Shown here: in pieces, positions 51,510-63,693 of the stretch
Position numbering within the stretch: position 1 is the stretch's first letter
Layout: each line of letters begins with the position of its first letter
Origin: Blastobasis lacticolella
Lineage: Eukaryota > Arthropoda > Insecta > Lepidoptera > Blastobasidae
Direction: 5' to 3'
NCBI GenBank assembly: GCA_905147135.1
Contig: LR990044.1
Location: 9,924,122 to 9,988,121, forward strand
Length of the DNA stretch: 64,000 bases
The notes under the pieces: generated by a model
The model's input: the letters and a program-made list of their open reading frames with translations, nothing else
What the model was told of the DNA's origin: nothing
Databases searched by the model: none
Made by a program: the position numbers and the translations under genes

Positions 51510-53855
51510 TTTACCTTACATATACCTAATTACTTTTACCTATACCTAAGATACAAGTAAATTTGTTTACTTAGTTTGGGTATCGTCTAATGCTATGACC
51601 TACTAACCGTTTGTGAGTAATTTGAATTTTCGTAATGTAAGCAAATATGTTGTTGACTACAGTGAATGTATTACTAACTAACCAATTTAAATATGATGTA
51701 TACTTAATCATACAAATATGATGTAACTAGGCTAAGTTTTTACAGAGAAATAAATTGATCGTACCTTATTTTATAAATAAAGAAAGAGTGCCCTGAAAAT
51801 CTAGGTTCAGCGTCTCATTACCTCCACTCCACTCACTCCAGTCCACTGTAAACACCTTACGCTGTGCAACGATAAATTACCAATTAAAACGACGTAACAA
51901 TGGCTTGGCGGTAGCTCCGGTAGCCCACAGCGGCAAACTTATCGCAGTTTGAGCCAAGTCTCGCTTGCACTATGATATATTCTCGCAGATCCATTCATCG
52001 CTCCCATGCAAAGTGCACTTACTTGCACAAATTTGAGCCGGCTACCCCATTACGGCGGCTCGCAGTTGATTTCGGCCCGTTCAATCGGAAAAGTGCTATA
52101 AAATCGCGTCGTTAGGGCGAAAGTGATTTTCGAAACAACGGCTTGTTCCTCGGAAAATGGAAATGTTCGGCCGGGTTCGGTGATGGGGGTAGGTGCTCTT
52201 TTTAGAAGCGGCGGAGCTAGTGCCTCGTTCAAAACCGGGTTATGCGATTATGCTTTCGTTATACCTACTTGAATATGAAGCTATATCGGATAATCTGACT
52301 ACTGAACAGTAAAACTATTGAATAATAAAACTACTAAACAATAAAGCTCCGAAAGTAAATGAAAAGTTCAGATATTTATGAAACTTTGCAGTTTTTACGA
52401 TTTAATGAACTATGTGCATTTTCGTTCCTAGTCGTAGAGAGGCATATTTCTAAAAAGTTATTATCAAGTAGGTACCTACTCAAAGTTATTTAGTCCCGAA
52501 TAGAATCGACGTAAAAATGTAGGTAAGTACCTAATATCTTCCAACGAAGCTGCCATTTCAATCACGTCCCATCTTAAAACTGATTTCAAGCTACATAAGT
52601 CTGAAATTTTGCAGCGTTAAAAAATATTAAAAGGCGTCGTAACACCATACCGAAATTGGTCTTCGAGAGAGGCAGCCTTCATAAAATTTTATATGAGAAC
52701 ATCACATACATTGTGGACAAAAAGGAACATTAGGAACAATCTATGTGTCGTGAAACCGGAACTTTTCTTTTCATTGCCATCTACTGAATGGAAGTAGCAC
52801 CATTTTATAGGTACGAAGTTCTCAACAACTTTACAGTTTTAGCTTAATTTTATAGTTTTGTTACTACCGCTATAAGGCTGCGTTAGGAAAGGAAGTGTAA
52901 AGATTTCGGTACTATTCATAAAAACTGAGTGGTTCAACGAGAGATAAAACCTAGAAAGGTGCTCCGGGCGTCTTCGGGGATTCCTTCTTTACGACTTTTT
53001 CAGGATCAATAATATATTTACGTTAACCTGTTTATAGTTTGCACTCCAAATACATAACTACTATAAAATCAAAAAACTATTACAAAGAAATCAAGGCGCA
53101 CAGATTTTCTTCATTTTATGAGCAGCGATCTGAACCGATTTCAAACATAATATTATAAGGAATACGGCAAAGTATATATATATACATAGTATAGGATAAA
53201 GTCGCTTCTTGCCGTCTGTTCCTATTTATGTATCTAATATGTATGCCTAGATCTACTACGGACGGAATTTAATGCGGTTTTCAACGCTTTATAAGCAAGA
53301 AAAAAGTTGTTAGTTGTACAGTAGGTGTACGAGAACGAAGTCGCGCCGGGTCCACCAGTATATCTATATAGATCTATTCTATATTTACTGAAAATACTTT
53401 TCGAAAGCTTACATATTTGCAAGAGTCACTCAAAGCGAGGCCGTGGTTTGCGATCACTCACACGACTCATTAGCTCGGTACGATCTCCACATAGACATGT
53501 CAATAACTTAAAAGCTTTATCGAATATATTTTAGGGGTAGGCATAAGATGTTTTTTTCGTCGAAATTCACGCATAATTTAACGTGTAACGCAATGGAATA
53601 TCCATTAATATTGAAGATGGCCATTTTCCGAGGCAGTGAGCATCAGAACGTTTCTGATTTTAGGGCGCTCTTACGGTCGCGGTCGAGATTCTTGGTACTC
53701 ACTCAATATTTTTCAGTTCGCATGAAGTTTTGTTGAATAGGCATGGAAAAATAAATGATTTTTTATGAAGTTTTTTGTTAGATATAAAGATTATTTAATA
53801 GGTGACTTCTCTAAGTAGTCAATGTTGTAAAAGTAGAAGTGTTCTACTATTAAAA
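51510..53855. other. No recognised feature
   Basis: AT-rich sequence without nameable genes or repeats. Confidence 0.4.
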
Positions 53856-53862
53856 ATAATAA

Positions 53863-53950
53863 TCATGGCGTTAATGTCCCGGTTGTGCTCTCGTGCACGA
53901 GGGCCCGCCTTTACCATGATCCAGGATTTGGCAGGTCAGGTAATTAAATT
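53863..53950 (-). repeat. SINE family A tail fragment
   Basis: GGCGTTAATGTCCCGGTTGT to GATCCAGGATTTGGCAGGTC. Confidence 0.75.
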
Positions 53951-54127
53951 ACTGGATACACTTCAGTAAAAAATACAAGTACCTAATAGGAGATGACAGG
54001 AAAAATCTTCTAAGTATACTGATACTGCAACTGTGCTTTAAGTTATGTTGGCTAAACGTCCAATTCTATTTGTGGAGATCTGTAATTATTTAATTTTGAA
54101 CTATATTATCTCTTTAACGCTTTTTCC

Positions 54128-54252
54128 CGTATCAGGTTCGGGGTTCGCTTGGCCGAGAACCAGGATTTTGGCAGGTCAGGTAGTTACCATACGGTAGCAC
54201 GACTGCCATTTGACCTCTAAACAGATTGGATCGTGGTTACTCATTCAGTCAC
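54128..54252 (-). repeat. SINE family A fragment
   Basis: ACCAGGATTTTGGCAGGTCA, then GACTGCCATTTGACCTC and CAGATTGGATCGTGGTTACT. It may be the other half of the copy at 53863. Confidence 0.65.
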
Positions 54253-54259
54253 AGTTAGT

Positions 54260-55560
54260 ATTGTCAATACATCGGTAAATTTTCCAAAAAATAACAAAAT
54301 ATGGATAGAAATTAGTTCAAAAACTATTCCAAAAGTGAAGCTAAAGCCAATTTTTTCAGCCCATGAACTTAGGTACAGTGTCATAAATTTATCTGACCAG
54401 GTGGCCCAAATTGAAACTAAATATCGCAATTTTGGAATGTCAATAACAGCGACGTTGTAATTACAGAAAGAAGCCACTCTACAATTACCAAATATTCGAA
54501 TATTTAAAAGAAAAATCAACATTGTCTATAGTTTTATTGAGTGTTCCAATATTGAAGCCGTCAGAAAAAACTAGCGTAGCCGTAATCATGCAAGTCTGAA
54601 AAACTTAATTTGCCTGATTAACAATAACTCTGAAAGTTAATACGATGTTGTACAATATCTGAATGAAATATGGCAGAAAACACTCAAGCAAAGTACTTTT
54701 GCAGAAAACTAATATCAGTGTTTGCCAAGCAGTTCGCATTTGGAGAATTGGGGTGACAGAATAGATATAGGAACTCGTAGAGTGGACACTAAAATTGTAC
54801 TACAGATTGTTATCCTTTTGTAGCTGTTTTAAGATATAGCTGAAACAACACAACACATTAGGAAGTTATAAATTTTCTGAGGTACAAACACATAGGTAAA
54901 CTTTTTATTATTTTTGACCAGCCAAGCCAGAGGGGCTTAAGATAATTTAACTGTACCTAATAATATATAATGATCTGCAACGTTTGAATTTGAAACGGCT
55001 GTATAAAGCTGCTTAACATGTAGGTACCTATATAACGACGCATTCTTCATGCAAAATACATGTCGCATTTATCACCAACATGTCACCAAAACAACCCAAA
55101 TAGAGACGTCACCGTCTGCTACATCGAAACCTGCTAATAAACGAAAAACTTTCCCATAAAATAAGTCGCGTCGTCTATTTATATTTCAGCACCTGATACC
55201 TCGACATAAACAAGTTTAATTAAAGCAACATTATTCTCCAGGCGTCTCTACCACTCTAGCTAGAGTATACGTCTTCGTCTGAGAGTACAATAGAGCCTTA
55301 TCTGGGCGGCGCAACGATATTAAATAAACAGGCGCGCACCCTCCGCTTGCCTGTATCTACGGGACTCTACAGGCGTTGGGATAAATTATTGTATCGAAAA
55401 CTAGGCTTGGTTGAGTTTCTACGATTGTCTTGTAATGAGGGAATTAAGCAACGGAGGAATACGTTATTGAGTATTGTATAAGAACTATTAGGGGTTAATT
55501 TGGAGGCATTGTAGCGAAAAGCTGTACTTTATTTATTATAATGGCTGCGGTAACTGCTTA
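54260..55560. other. No recognised feature
   Basis: No coding or repeat assignment possible by eye. Confidence 0.4.
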
Positions 55561-55564
55561 ACAT

Positions 55565-55870
55565 AAGGTAGCCGATTGGTTAAGTTAAAGGTACCGGGTT
55601 CGAATCCCACTGCGGCCATGTACCAATGACTCTTTTCCGAGTTATGTATATTAGTTAAATGCTAACTGATGCTCTTACGGTGAGGTAACCTGCTCATTCA
55701 GGCGACTGAATCGTGATCCAATCTGGTCAGGTTCCCCTGGTAGCAGGGTCACGGAGATCAGATGGCGTTGCTCAACTGTAAGTAATTATCTGATCTGTCA
55801 AATCCAGGATCATGGTCAAGGCGGACCTCGGGCCCTCGTGCGTAAGACCCCAACCGGGATATTAACGATA
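55565..55870 (+). repeat. tRNA-derived SINE (family A), nearly full length
   Basis: Head with B box GGGTTCGAATCCC, then ACCAATGACTCTTTTCCGAG, CGGTGAGGTAACC, GGTTCCCCTGGTAGCAGGGT, and tail CAACCGGGATATTAACGA. This is the best copy to define the family, at about 305 bp. Confidence 0.85.
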
Positions 55871-55879
55871 AGTTCATTA

Positions 55880-56730
55880 TTTTTAGCTTCTTTTCCACCT
55901 TAGTGGTTTAATACAACTAAATCTACTTAACAATACAAAATACGGCGCACTCATACCTACTCCAATAATTACATTCAATAATTACTGAACCGACACACTT
56001 GCACGGCCAAAAGAAGTCTACGTACCTATAACATTATTCATGCCTACTTGTATTTCTTTTAGAATGTAATAGTTTCAACCCTAAAATAAACATCAAACAC
56101 TTGTACCTAAATACCTATGCTGCATTTCACCTATATGCGATTACACTTTTTTTTAAGTGGGTTGGAACATTTTAATTGCAATTTCTTTTTAGCTAAACAT
56201 AGGCCACTCGTTCTCCCGTCTGTCAAGTCTGTTTCAGACTTTTTGTCTCTTCAAGTCAGTTTCAGCCAGGATATAGCGCCGACCTAAAAAGGCCCTGACT
56301 CTTGACTCGTGTATCCGAAGGACGAGCAACACAGGAAAACATGAAGGCTATAATAGAAGTTTTGAAGAAATCGTAAGTTCAAATCGTTAGGATTGTTGGA
56401 ATAATTGTGATATAAATATGTACCTATCTCTTTAACCAGCCATCTTCACATTACAGAATATGACTTATCGACAACACCTAACAGTCCCAATATTATCTTC
56501 CAAGAAATATTGTATTTGTGTAGGTAACCAAGTTTGAACCTAAACTAAGCCGTGTGAACATCTAAGTGACGCAATACAGCTTAGGGGGCTTTACGTTGGC
56601 TGTTTAATATGTATCTAGTGCATATAGGCCGACTACCGAGCTGCCGACGGGCAGAGAAATTCGCTTTGCCAAACATCGACGTACCTACCTTGCTGTAAGG
56701 ATTGGGCGAATATTTTTATATGTGTGACCA
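55880..56730. other. No recognised feature
   Basis: AT-rich, non-coding by inspection. Confidence 0.4.
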
Positions 56731-56737
56731 TACTGGT

Positions 56738-57072
56738 CATCTTGGCGTTAATGTCCCGGGTGCTCGCGCGCTAAGGCCGGGCTCCGTCGTGACCAGAATT
56801 CAGGATTTTGCAAATCAAGTAATTATATTGGAGCGACTCCCTTCTTACCTCCGTGACTCTGTCTAGAGTGAAACCTGACCAGATTGGATCATGTCGCCTG
56901 AATATGCAGGGTTTCATCAGGATGTTTTCTCTCACCGTAAGTGCTTTGGTGTTTAACTTATGTACATAGCTCAAAAAAGAGTCATTGGTACATGGCGTTG
57001 GCGGCACTGGGGTTCGAACCCCGGAACCTCGGGGTTATACTCAGACCCCTGAACAATTAGGCCATCGACGCG
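56738..57072 (-). repeat. tRNA-derived SINE (family A), full length with head
   Basis: Tail at the low end (CTTGGCGTTAATGTCCCGGG), head at the high end (GGGGTTCGAACCCCGGAACC to AGGCCATCGACGC). The body matches 55565-55870. Confidence 0.85.
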
Positions 57073-57267
57073 ACGAATATTTTTATCTGTGTAAGACATA
57101 TTTTAGAAAACACCGTTAAACCTAGTTTGGTAGTCGACATTTCAATAAAAATCTTCTAACATAACAAATTTTCTTGTGAAAAACAACTAACATTTGAAAT
57201 ATGGCATGAATGGGGAGAGGTATTTTACGTGATTTACGAAATAAAGTTTAAGTTACAACACTACGTT

Positions 57268-57430
57268 TTTGTCCATTTATACCCCACGAAGAGGGGTGAT
57301 ATTGTTTGGCATGTGTCTGTGTGACTGTCTGTGACATCGTAGTTCCCGATCGAATGGACTGATTTCGAAGCGGTTTTCTTTATATCACATATAGTTTAAT
57401 CGAGATGTTTCTGAGCATTGTGTCATTAAT
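57268..57430. repeat. Dispersed repeat-like segment
   Basis: Contains TATACCCCACGAAGAGGGGT and CCCGATCGAATGGACTGATT, words typical of dispersed insect repeats. No family assigned. Confidence 0.4.
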
Positions 57431-57639
57431 ATCGTTGTGGAAAACATAGTATTGGTGAATGGAGAGCTGGCTCGTTCCTCGGGCAACGGATTAGCATCGC
57501 CGTCCAACGAGGCAACGCAGCCAGCTTTCTGGGCACCATTTCAGGTGGCAGTGGTGTGGACGACATTTTTCGTTTTAGTCTGTTTTTATAAGTACATACA
57601 TAAAATAACCTTTCTGTCATCCGCATAAAAACCGAAATT

Positions 57640-58120
57640 ATATAAAAATTTACTCTTAGGGAGGTACCTACCTATGGTTTTGTTTGTTTGCTCACCCAAA
57701 AATCAAGATAGGTAAATATAAAAAAGGACGCAAAATAAATATTTCCACTACACAGAGAGAAGATAAAGATACTAGACACGGATACTGGATGAATCTCAAA
57801 TAAATCTTGGCTTCATTTAAAACGGAGGCGAAAGCATTGAACTATGAGGAAACCCTCAATAGTGGCAAATGAGGCACGTTCACCGCTCCCAGGTTTAAGA
57901 AAATTTCTTTTAAAAGAAGCTTTAATTCACCGCCTTTAGAAAATGCACCCGGATTTACTTTTAATGAGTTTCGAAAGTGCAACTTGGGGTTACTTTGTGA
58001 ATGCTTAAGTTCGCCGAGGTTGGGCGGTGTCTTTATTTAAATTGAGAGTTTGAATCCAGAGGAAATTATGATAATGTAGCAAATTCCTGGACGTGTCTGC
58101 TCTTTGGTAGTGGGCATGTA
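57640..58120. other. No recognised feature
   Basis: AT-rich sequence. The 63-codon plus frame at 57437-57628 just before it ends in a hydrophobic segment but has no splice or homology support. Confidence 0.4.
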
Positions 58121-58129
58121 AAACAATTT

Positions 58130-58400
58130 TTTAGTAGTACAAAAAATACAGAGTGCGCCTCTCGAACGAATGGAAGAAACTATGATTTTGTTATTTTTGT
58201 GTTTATTTAATTAAAAACTTTAGAATATCGAAAAAAAAAAATGTGAGTAAATTTTTTACAAAATAAGTTACTGTTCTAAGTTTCTGCCACCTTCAGCGCG
58301 GATAACAGCAATGAGTGTGTCCCAAAGAATTCGGTCGTTGCACGAATGTGGTCGGAAGGTATTTTGTCCCATTCTCGTCAAAGAGGAATCTTTAATCTGT
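58130..58400 (-). mobile_element. Tc1/mariner-type transposon 3' relic
   Basis: The minus strand reads REWDKIPSDHIR and, after a frame change, NDRILWDTLIAVIRAEGGRN, resembling the C-terminal end of Tc1-like transposases (W..IP...., then AVI.A.GG). An AT-rich end with GAGAGGCGCACTCTGTATTT follows. Only the last tens of codons remain. Confidence 0.65.
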
Positions 58401-59359
58401 ACGTATTAATTTTATGAGCATATTACACCTACTTATGTTATAAATATATAATTTGACGCCCTGCCCTTAACATGTGTTACGTTACATAACGTCAGTGCAG
58501 CGGGCCCAGCGAAGCCCGCGATCTACTGAACGGAGTTTTGTGATACATATTGCAATTAATAATTTTTTTAAGGTCATAATTTCAAAAATATATACCATAA
58601 GATTATAACAGCTTATAACTAGAAATACAGAATAAAATCATCTGGTTCTTTTCTACTTGGAGGCACAAATTATAATAAACCTTGGTTTATGGGTCTTGAC
58701 CCAGCATTCAGCTTTGTTGCTTTTTGACAGCTACCCAGTCTCTTAATCGCGTATAATTCATTACACTTTCCAATTTCAGATTTGCCAGAGGGCACACATT
58801 AGGCACTAAATCTGGAACTAACTTATATATTTGTACTCTTCCTATGATGTAGGTTAGGGACTGCTGACAAAATTCTCGTCAGCGGGCCACGGCTTTTAAA
58901 TGTAGCTGCGGTGTATTGGCACAAATTTTGACACTGCAGACAAAGTGAGCACAAAAAATTTGTAGGAGTATTATGAGACGTGGACCATAAAATTAAAGTG
59001 GTAAAATGAAAAAATTGGAAACACGAAATATGGTAGGCGCGTACGGCATGCGTTGTGAAAACGAAAATTTGTATATTGACAGGTTGGAGTCATCACATCA
59101 CTTTCCGTGTGCGCGGGCAGACCTCATAAATCTTTCTTAAAGGTAGGCTTACATGCTTGGTCTTCGTTACATGTACCTACCCAAAAAGATTGGAAAGTTG
59201 GCAACACTGGTATTTTTTTATTTTTGTTTTGTGCGTGTTCCTTATACAGGCTCCAGGATTTGGTTCAGGGGGAGGGGCAAAAGTCAAAATTATGGGTATC
59301 TTCTTATTATAGGTATTCTCTACTCAATGACAGAGCGATTTTAGTAAAAAAAAATTGCC

Positions 59360-59790
59360 CATGTGTGAGCGAGCGGAGCGAGTTCAAAATTTTTGACATT
59401 TTGAATCTTAAAAGCTGCGGTGATCAATGAATCGGTGCGAGCTCGAAATTTTTTACGTTTGACGTCTTAAAAGCTGAAGCGAATTGAATGAATAAGCGAG
59501 CAGAGTGAGTTTGTAATTTGTGATATTTTGGGTTATAAAAGCTTGAGGTAATCATTAAATTAATGATCAAGCGAAGCTAGCTCTCTATTTGAGATATTAT
59601 TATTCTTGACAGCAACTATGGTTCTTAAAAGCTGGGGTGATTGTTAAAATTAATATTTGAGAATTTTGTGTTTTGAAATATTGGTGAATATTATGACAAA
59701 ACTGAAGGCAATGAATGAGCGAACGCAGCGATCTTCGAATTTTTGGCCTTTTGGCTCATAAAACCGTAGTCGATTGTGAGTCAGAGTCGA
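59360..59790. repeat. Diverged minisatellite-like tandem repeat, unit about 70-100 bp
   Basis: The pattern GAGCGAGCGGAGCGAGTTCA, an A/T-rich stretch with TTTTGACATTTTG, then CTTAAAAGCTG, recurs near 59367, 59435, 59500, 59570 and 59720 with heavy divergence. Confidence 0.7.
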
Positions 59791-60301
59791 AGGCAGGGGA
59801 GCAACTGCACCCAAGCAACTGATCCGCGCCTGGCCCTATGTTCGTACGATACCTAATTATGATTATAAAATTGTGAGTTTACAACATTTACATCATTTGA
59901 ATTTTGAAGTTTTCAGTTATCTTTTCTTCTTTTGCGCGTAATATAGGTATTCAAATTTGAATGGGATTCAAGATTTGTACGGAAATCTCAAAAGCCTTCT
60001 CAAAACTTTGAAACGATAACGAAAATCTGACAAACCACAAACATTCCTAGATATTGGTTTCAAAATCGCGTTTACAAAATGTCAATAATTTTGATTGATT
60101 GATACGGAAGTATGATCAAACTTTGAATGGGCCCACTTTATTTCTGTAATCGATATGCTGTCATTATCTAGCTGTTATTATTACATAAGGTAGGATCAGT
60201 CTAATACCTTCGTCACAAATATTTCACATTGAAATATTAAATTTTTTAAATATTCCTAAACTAATCGAAACTTCTTGCAACACTTGTCATTTAATTATCA
60301 T

Positions 60302-60370
60302 TATCATCTGAGCGGTCAATCCTGGCTTCTATCATGGTCCGCTTTCCTACTCTTTCTACTCCACTGACCC
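60302..60370 (-). repeat. RTE-like 3' terminal scrap
   Basis: GAGCGGTCAATCCTGGCTTC followed by GTCCGCTTTCCTACTC is the reverse complement of the RTE 3' end. Confidence 0.6.
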
Positions 60371-60439
60371 ATCACAGAATTCAAACAAAGACGGATAACC
60401 CCAGACCAATTTAAAATTTATTTAAATATTTTTTAAACA

Positions 60440-60625
60440 ACATAACCGATTTCAATAAATCAAGCTAAGAACCATCTCGAATAAACTGGCTTTTAAATAA
60501 AGTAAACCGCATCCAAATCGGTCCACCCGTTCGGGTGCTACGATGCCACAGACAGGCACACACCGCCACAGAGCCACAGATCCAAAACTCAGACTTATAA
60601 CACCCTATCTTTTCCGTCGGAGGTT
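60440..60625. repeat. Dispersed repeat tail
   Basis: AACCATCTCGAATAAACTGG, CGGTCCACCCGTTCGGGTGC, ACAGACAGGCACACACCGCC and GTCGGAGGTTAAAAA appear in the order I recall for common lepidopteran repeat ends. Confidence 0.5.
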
Positions 60626-60629
60626 AAAA

Positions 60630-61325
60630 ACCACACACACAGCAACATGGCACACCCGTCATGTAAGCCGTACGCATATTGGGGGTTAAGTGTTGACGTC
60701 CTTGTCAATTGAGCAAGCCTCGTGATGGATGGCGGTTCAGGGGTGGAGTCAACCCTTTAAACGCTCCCTCCCTCGCGCGACTTTGCGACTTTTCACTTGT
60801 GCGCTCCGTCTTATGGGAGTTCTAGAAATTTTAGCTCTAATACGTCTAAAGTGTTTGTGTACCTACTCAATATTTTCATATCCGAAAGGATATAGGGTTC
60901 TTGGGACAAGATTATAATATTGTTAACAACAATTATTGTACCAACACTTACTGAATATGACTATTACTGAAATATCTTTAACTTTATCAATAGATATTCT
61001 GTGCTAACCTACCTATGTTAAGTTAAGTATAAATACATATAGTATAGTATAATCTGTCTATACTGACTTGTCTTATTTGGTAATGGAAATAAATGGATAA
61101 TTTGCAGCAGTATTCGATAAAATTCACATTCTATGTGTTGCTTATATAATTCAAGACATCTATTTAACGTGTACGTAGCGTAATTGATACGGGGAGTCAT
61201 GATTTTGGGTCTTGTTTGTTCACCAAATAGGATAAGTTAGTCTGGACGGATCATAGACTAGCGACACACTCAGCGATGTAGGTCAGATTCTCAGGACGTC
61301 AGATTATGAGGAGGTCAGTTTCTTA
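60630..61325. other. No recognised feature
   Basis: Non-coding by inspection. Confidence 0.4.
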
Positions 61326-61330
61326 TATAT

Positions 61331-61554
61331 GCGCTTATTACAAATTCCTAAATTCAGTGACTGAATTCAGAAACAAAAAGCGTGAGAGCAAATCAAAGTG
61401 AAATGTATTGCTAAGTCACGCGTCGCTGCGCTTTTAAAAAATCCGAGATACAAAAATGGACCTTATTCTATGAGCAATACATTCCACTTTGATTTGCTCT
61501 CACGCTTTTTGTTTTTCAATTCAGTCACTGAATTTAGGAATGTGTAATAAGCGC
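61331..61554. mobile_element. Foldback MITE with 82-bp arms
   Basis: The left arm 61331-61412 begins GCGCTTATTACA and contains AAAAAGCGTGAGAGCAAATC. The right arm 61473-61554 is its inverse with about four mismatches, around a 60-bp loop. No clear target duplication. Confidence 0.9.
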
Positions 61555-61822
61555 CTTCGGACTACGTCTTTTTCTGATTAGGTTATATATTTGTACAGTC
61601 AAAGACACGAGGGAAAAAATACCCGCACCGGCTTCGCACGACTTTAACGTAATATTTTTTCTTTTAGGACGATTCTACTCGTTATGATAGAATTTTAATT
61701 TTTTTGAAGTTAACTAGGTACGCCAAGGTAAGTATCAACACTATAGTATGTAGTTACAAGTACAGCTACTTTTGGTTTCGTATTTACTCACACATGTATC
61801 AACTTTAACTTGAACCAAGGTC

Positions 61823-62095
61823 ACCGACATAGCTCTAAGGATTGCCAGACTGAAGTGGCAGTGGGCAGGGCACATAACTCGAAGAACATATGTCCGATGG
61901 GGCAGTAAAGTTCTTGAGTGGTGACCACGTACCGGAAGACGCAGCGTAGGTAGGCCTCCTACAAGGTGGACCGACGACCTGGTAAGGATCACCCAGCTGG
62001 ATGCGGAAAGCACAGGACCGGCCGTTATGGAGATCCCAGGGGGAGGCCTATGCCCAGCAGTGGGCGTCTTCTGGTCGATATGATGATGATGATGT
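61823..62095 (+). mobile_element. Non-LTR retrotransposon 3' end (second LINE family)
   Basis: It reads LRIARLKWQWAGHITRRTYV, then [19 protein letters not shown], and ends GGAGGCCTATGCCCAGCAGT with a GATGATGATGATG tail. Stops show it is dead. It is the same family as 14487-14668 and 37684-37820. Confidence 0.85.
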
Positions 62096-62426
62096 ATCAA
62101 CTTTGCTCGCGGCTGAAAATGGAACTAAATTTGACAGTCAATTAACAAGAAAAGCTCCCCGTCGTGCGTCTGTGATACAATAAAAGGAACGCTGCACATT
62201 GCGCAGAGTTATCTTTCGCGCACCATAGCCTATGCGCATTATTTGCCGCCGTCATCTGAATGTAAACCTTAATTTATCTGAATACAATGTAATATTCATC
62301 TCAATTACCCGTCACACTGTCACACTTTTTCTTTACACAGAACTCACTGAACTCCCAACTTGAAAACCAAACTCCATATGTCGGATCGACAGTCAACACC
62401 TCCATTCGGAAACTCACACATGGCCG

Positions 62427-62948
62427 TAGTGATGGGCGATTGTTTATAATAATATCAATAGAATTATTCGAACGATTTAGATTAGACAATTTATTCGAAT
62501 TCGATTCACAAATTAAATTAGGTTTGCGAATAAAAATGGCAAATTAGGGTAATTCTTTTATACTTGTGTGGGTCACTCTCTCCTCTGTGACTTTATACCC
62601 CGTCTCTTTGAGAAATTCCAGAATCAAGATGGCATAAACTACCAAACAATCCACCTAATTCAGTTTGTATTATTTAACATAGAATAATCGTTTTGTATTC
62701 GAATATCTTACTTTGCAAGGGTGTAATTCTTAATCTCGAAGTTCATCATCGTCATGAATGGAACTTCGGAAATTTTTGTATTAAGAATTTCGAAGTACCA
62801 TACATAATTTTTAGGAAGTTTCGTACATCGTGATGAGGAACATTTTAAACACATTGCTATTTTGAACCTCGATGTTCTTAATTACACCCACATCGCAATC
62901 GACAATTTCGATTTGATCATACGAATGAACCACATTCGGCCATCACTA
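62427..62948. mobile_element. Non-autonomous hAT DNA transposon, 522 bp, with 8-bp target duplication
   Basis: Ends TAGTGATGGGCGA and its inverse TCGGCCATCACTA. The identical octamer CATGGCCG flanks both sides (62419-62426 and 62949-62956). An 8-bp duplication is the hAT hallmark. No transposase frame. Confidence 0.9.
62719..62890. repeat. Inverted-repeat segment nested in the hAT element
   Basis: GGGTGTAATTCTTAATCTCG at 62719 is matched inversely by AATTACACCC at 62881-62890 with gapped homology inward. Inside, GAAGTT and GAACTTC words repeat. It is either a nested MITE or part of the hAT interior. Confidence 0.6.
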
Positions 62949-63194
62949 CATGGCCGTGCCTAATCAAAATGCGAGCCTCGTCGGGAGAGTCATTAAACTA
63001 GTTATCTCGTTACCTGTCACAATACAATCTAAGTACACACAGTGATAATTGAGTTAGCCGAATCAACGCTGCGTGCGCCCGGCGCCGCCGGCTGAACACA
63101 TACGCGTTTGCGGATTCGTTGCTAGAGGAATTAGGGGAGAATAGACAAATGTGGTGTGAGTGTAATGGTGTAAGATTACTGGTAGATACTTTAC

Positions 63195-63390
63195 GGTTTT
63201 AAACGGATACGTGGGATATAGGTGCCTAAACCTGCCTATCTGGAAAGAGGTTCCGCGGGAGACCCAAGAAACGATGGATTGACATTGTCTTACGACGTTA
63301 GAAAGCTGAAGATCGGCAAAGTGGAGAAAACAAAGTAGGAAAGCGGATCCTGGCATAAGGTGGGATTGACTGCTCGGATGATGATGGATT
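63195..63390 (+). mobile_element. RTE-like retrotransposon 3' end
   Basis: GATACGTGGGATATAGGTGC, AAACGATGGATTGACATTG and GTGGAGAAAACAAAGTAGGA, then ACTGCTCGGATGATGATG, follow the same order as 35030-35190 plus the 3' tail at 51050-51105. An internal deletion is present. Confidence 0.8.
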
Positions 63391-63483
63391 TACGTTTTTT
63401 TTTAAACCAATAAGATGGCTAACAAGCTGATGGCCTGCCTAATGGTAGGTAATCTGAGCCTCGAGTCTGCTAATTTATTAATG

Positions 63484-63693
63484 GGTTGATCGAATTGTAA
63501 TTGTATCGCAATCGCAGCTTAACGGTAGTTTGCCACGTTTTTGGTATTCTGCTTCTGTTACTAATGGCTCGATGGAATTGTAGTCGGATCAATCGCAGCC
63601 CAATGGCAGTTGTTCGCGTCTTTTGGTATTCTGCTACAATTAACACTGCCGTTGAGCTGCTTTTGCGATCCAACTACAATTCAATCGAGCCAA
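63484..63693. repeat. Two direct and one inverted copy of a roughly 50-70-bp unit
   Basis: GATCGAATTGTAATTGTATC (63488) and GCTCGATGGAATTGTAGTCG (63572) are direct copies, each followed by a GCAGC..AA.GGCAGT block and TTTTGGTATTCTGCT. A third copy near 63643-63693 is inverted (CAACTACAATTCAATCGAGC). Confidence 0.75.
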
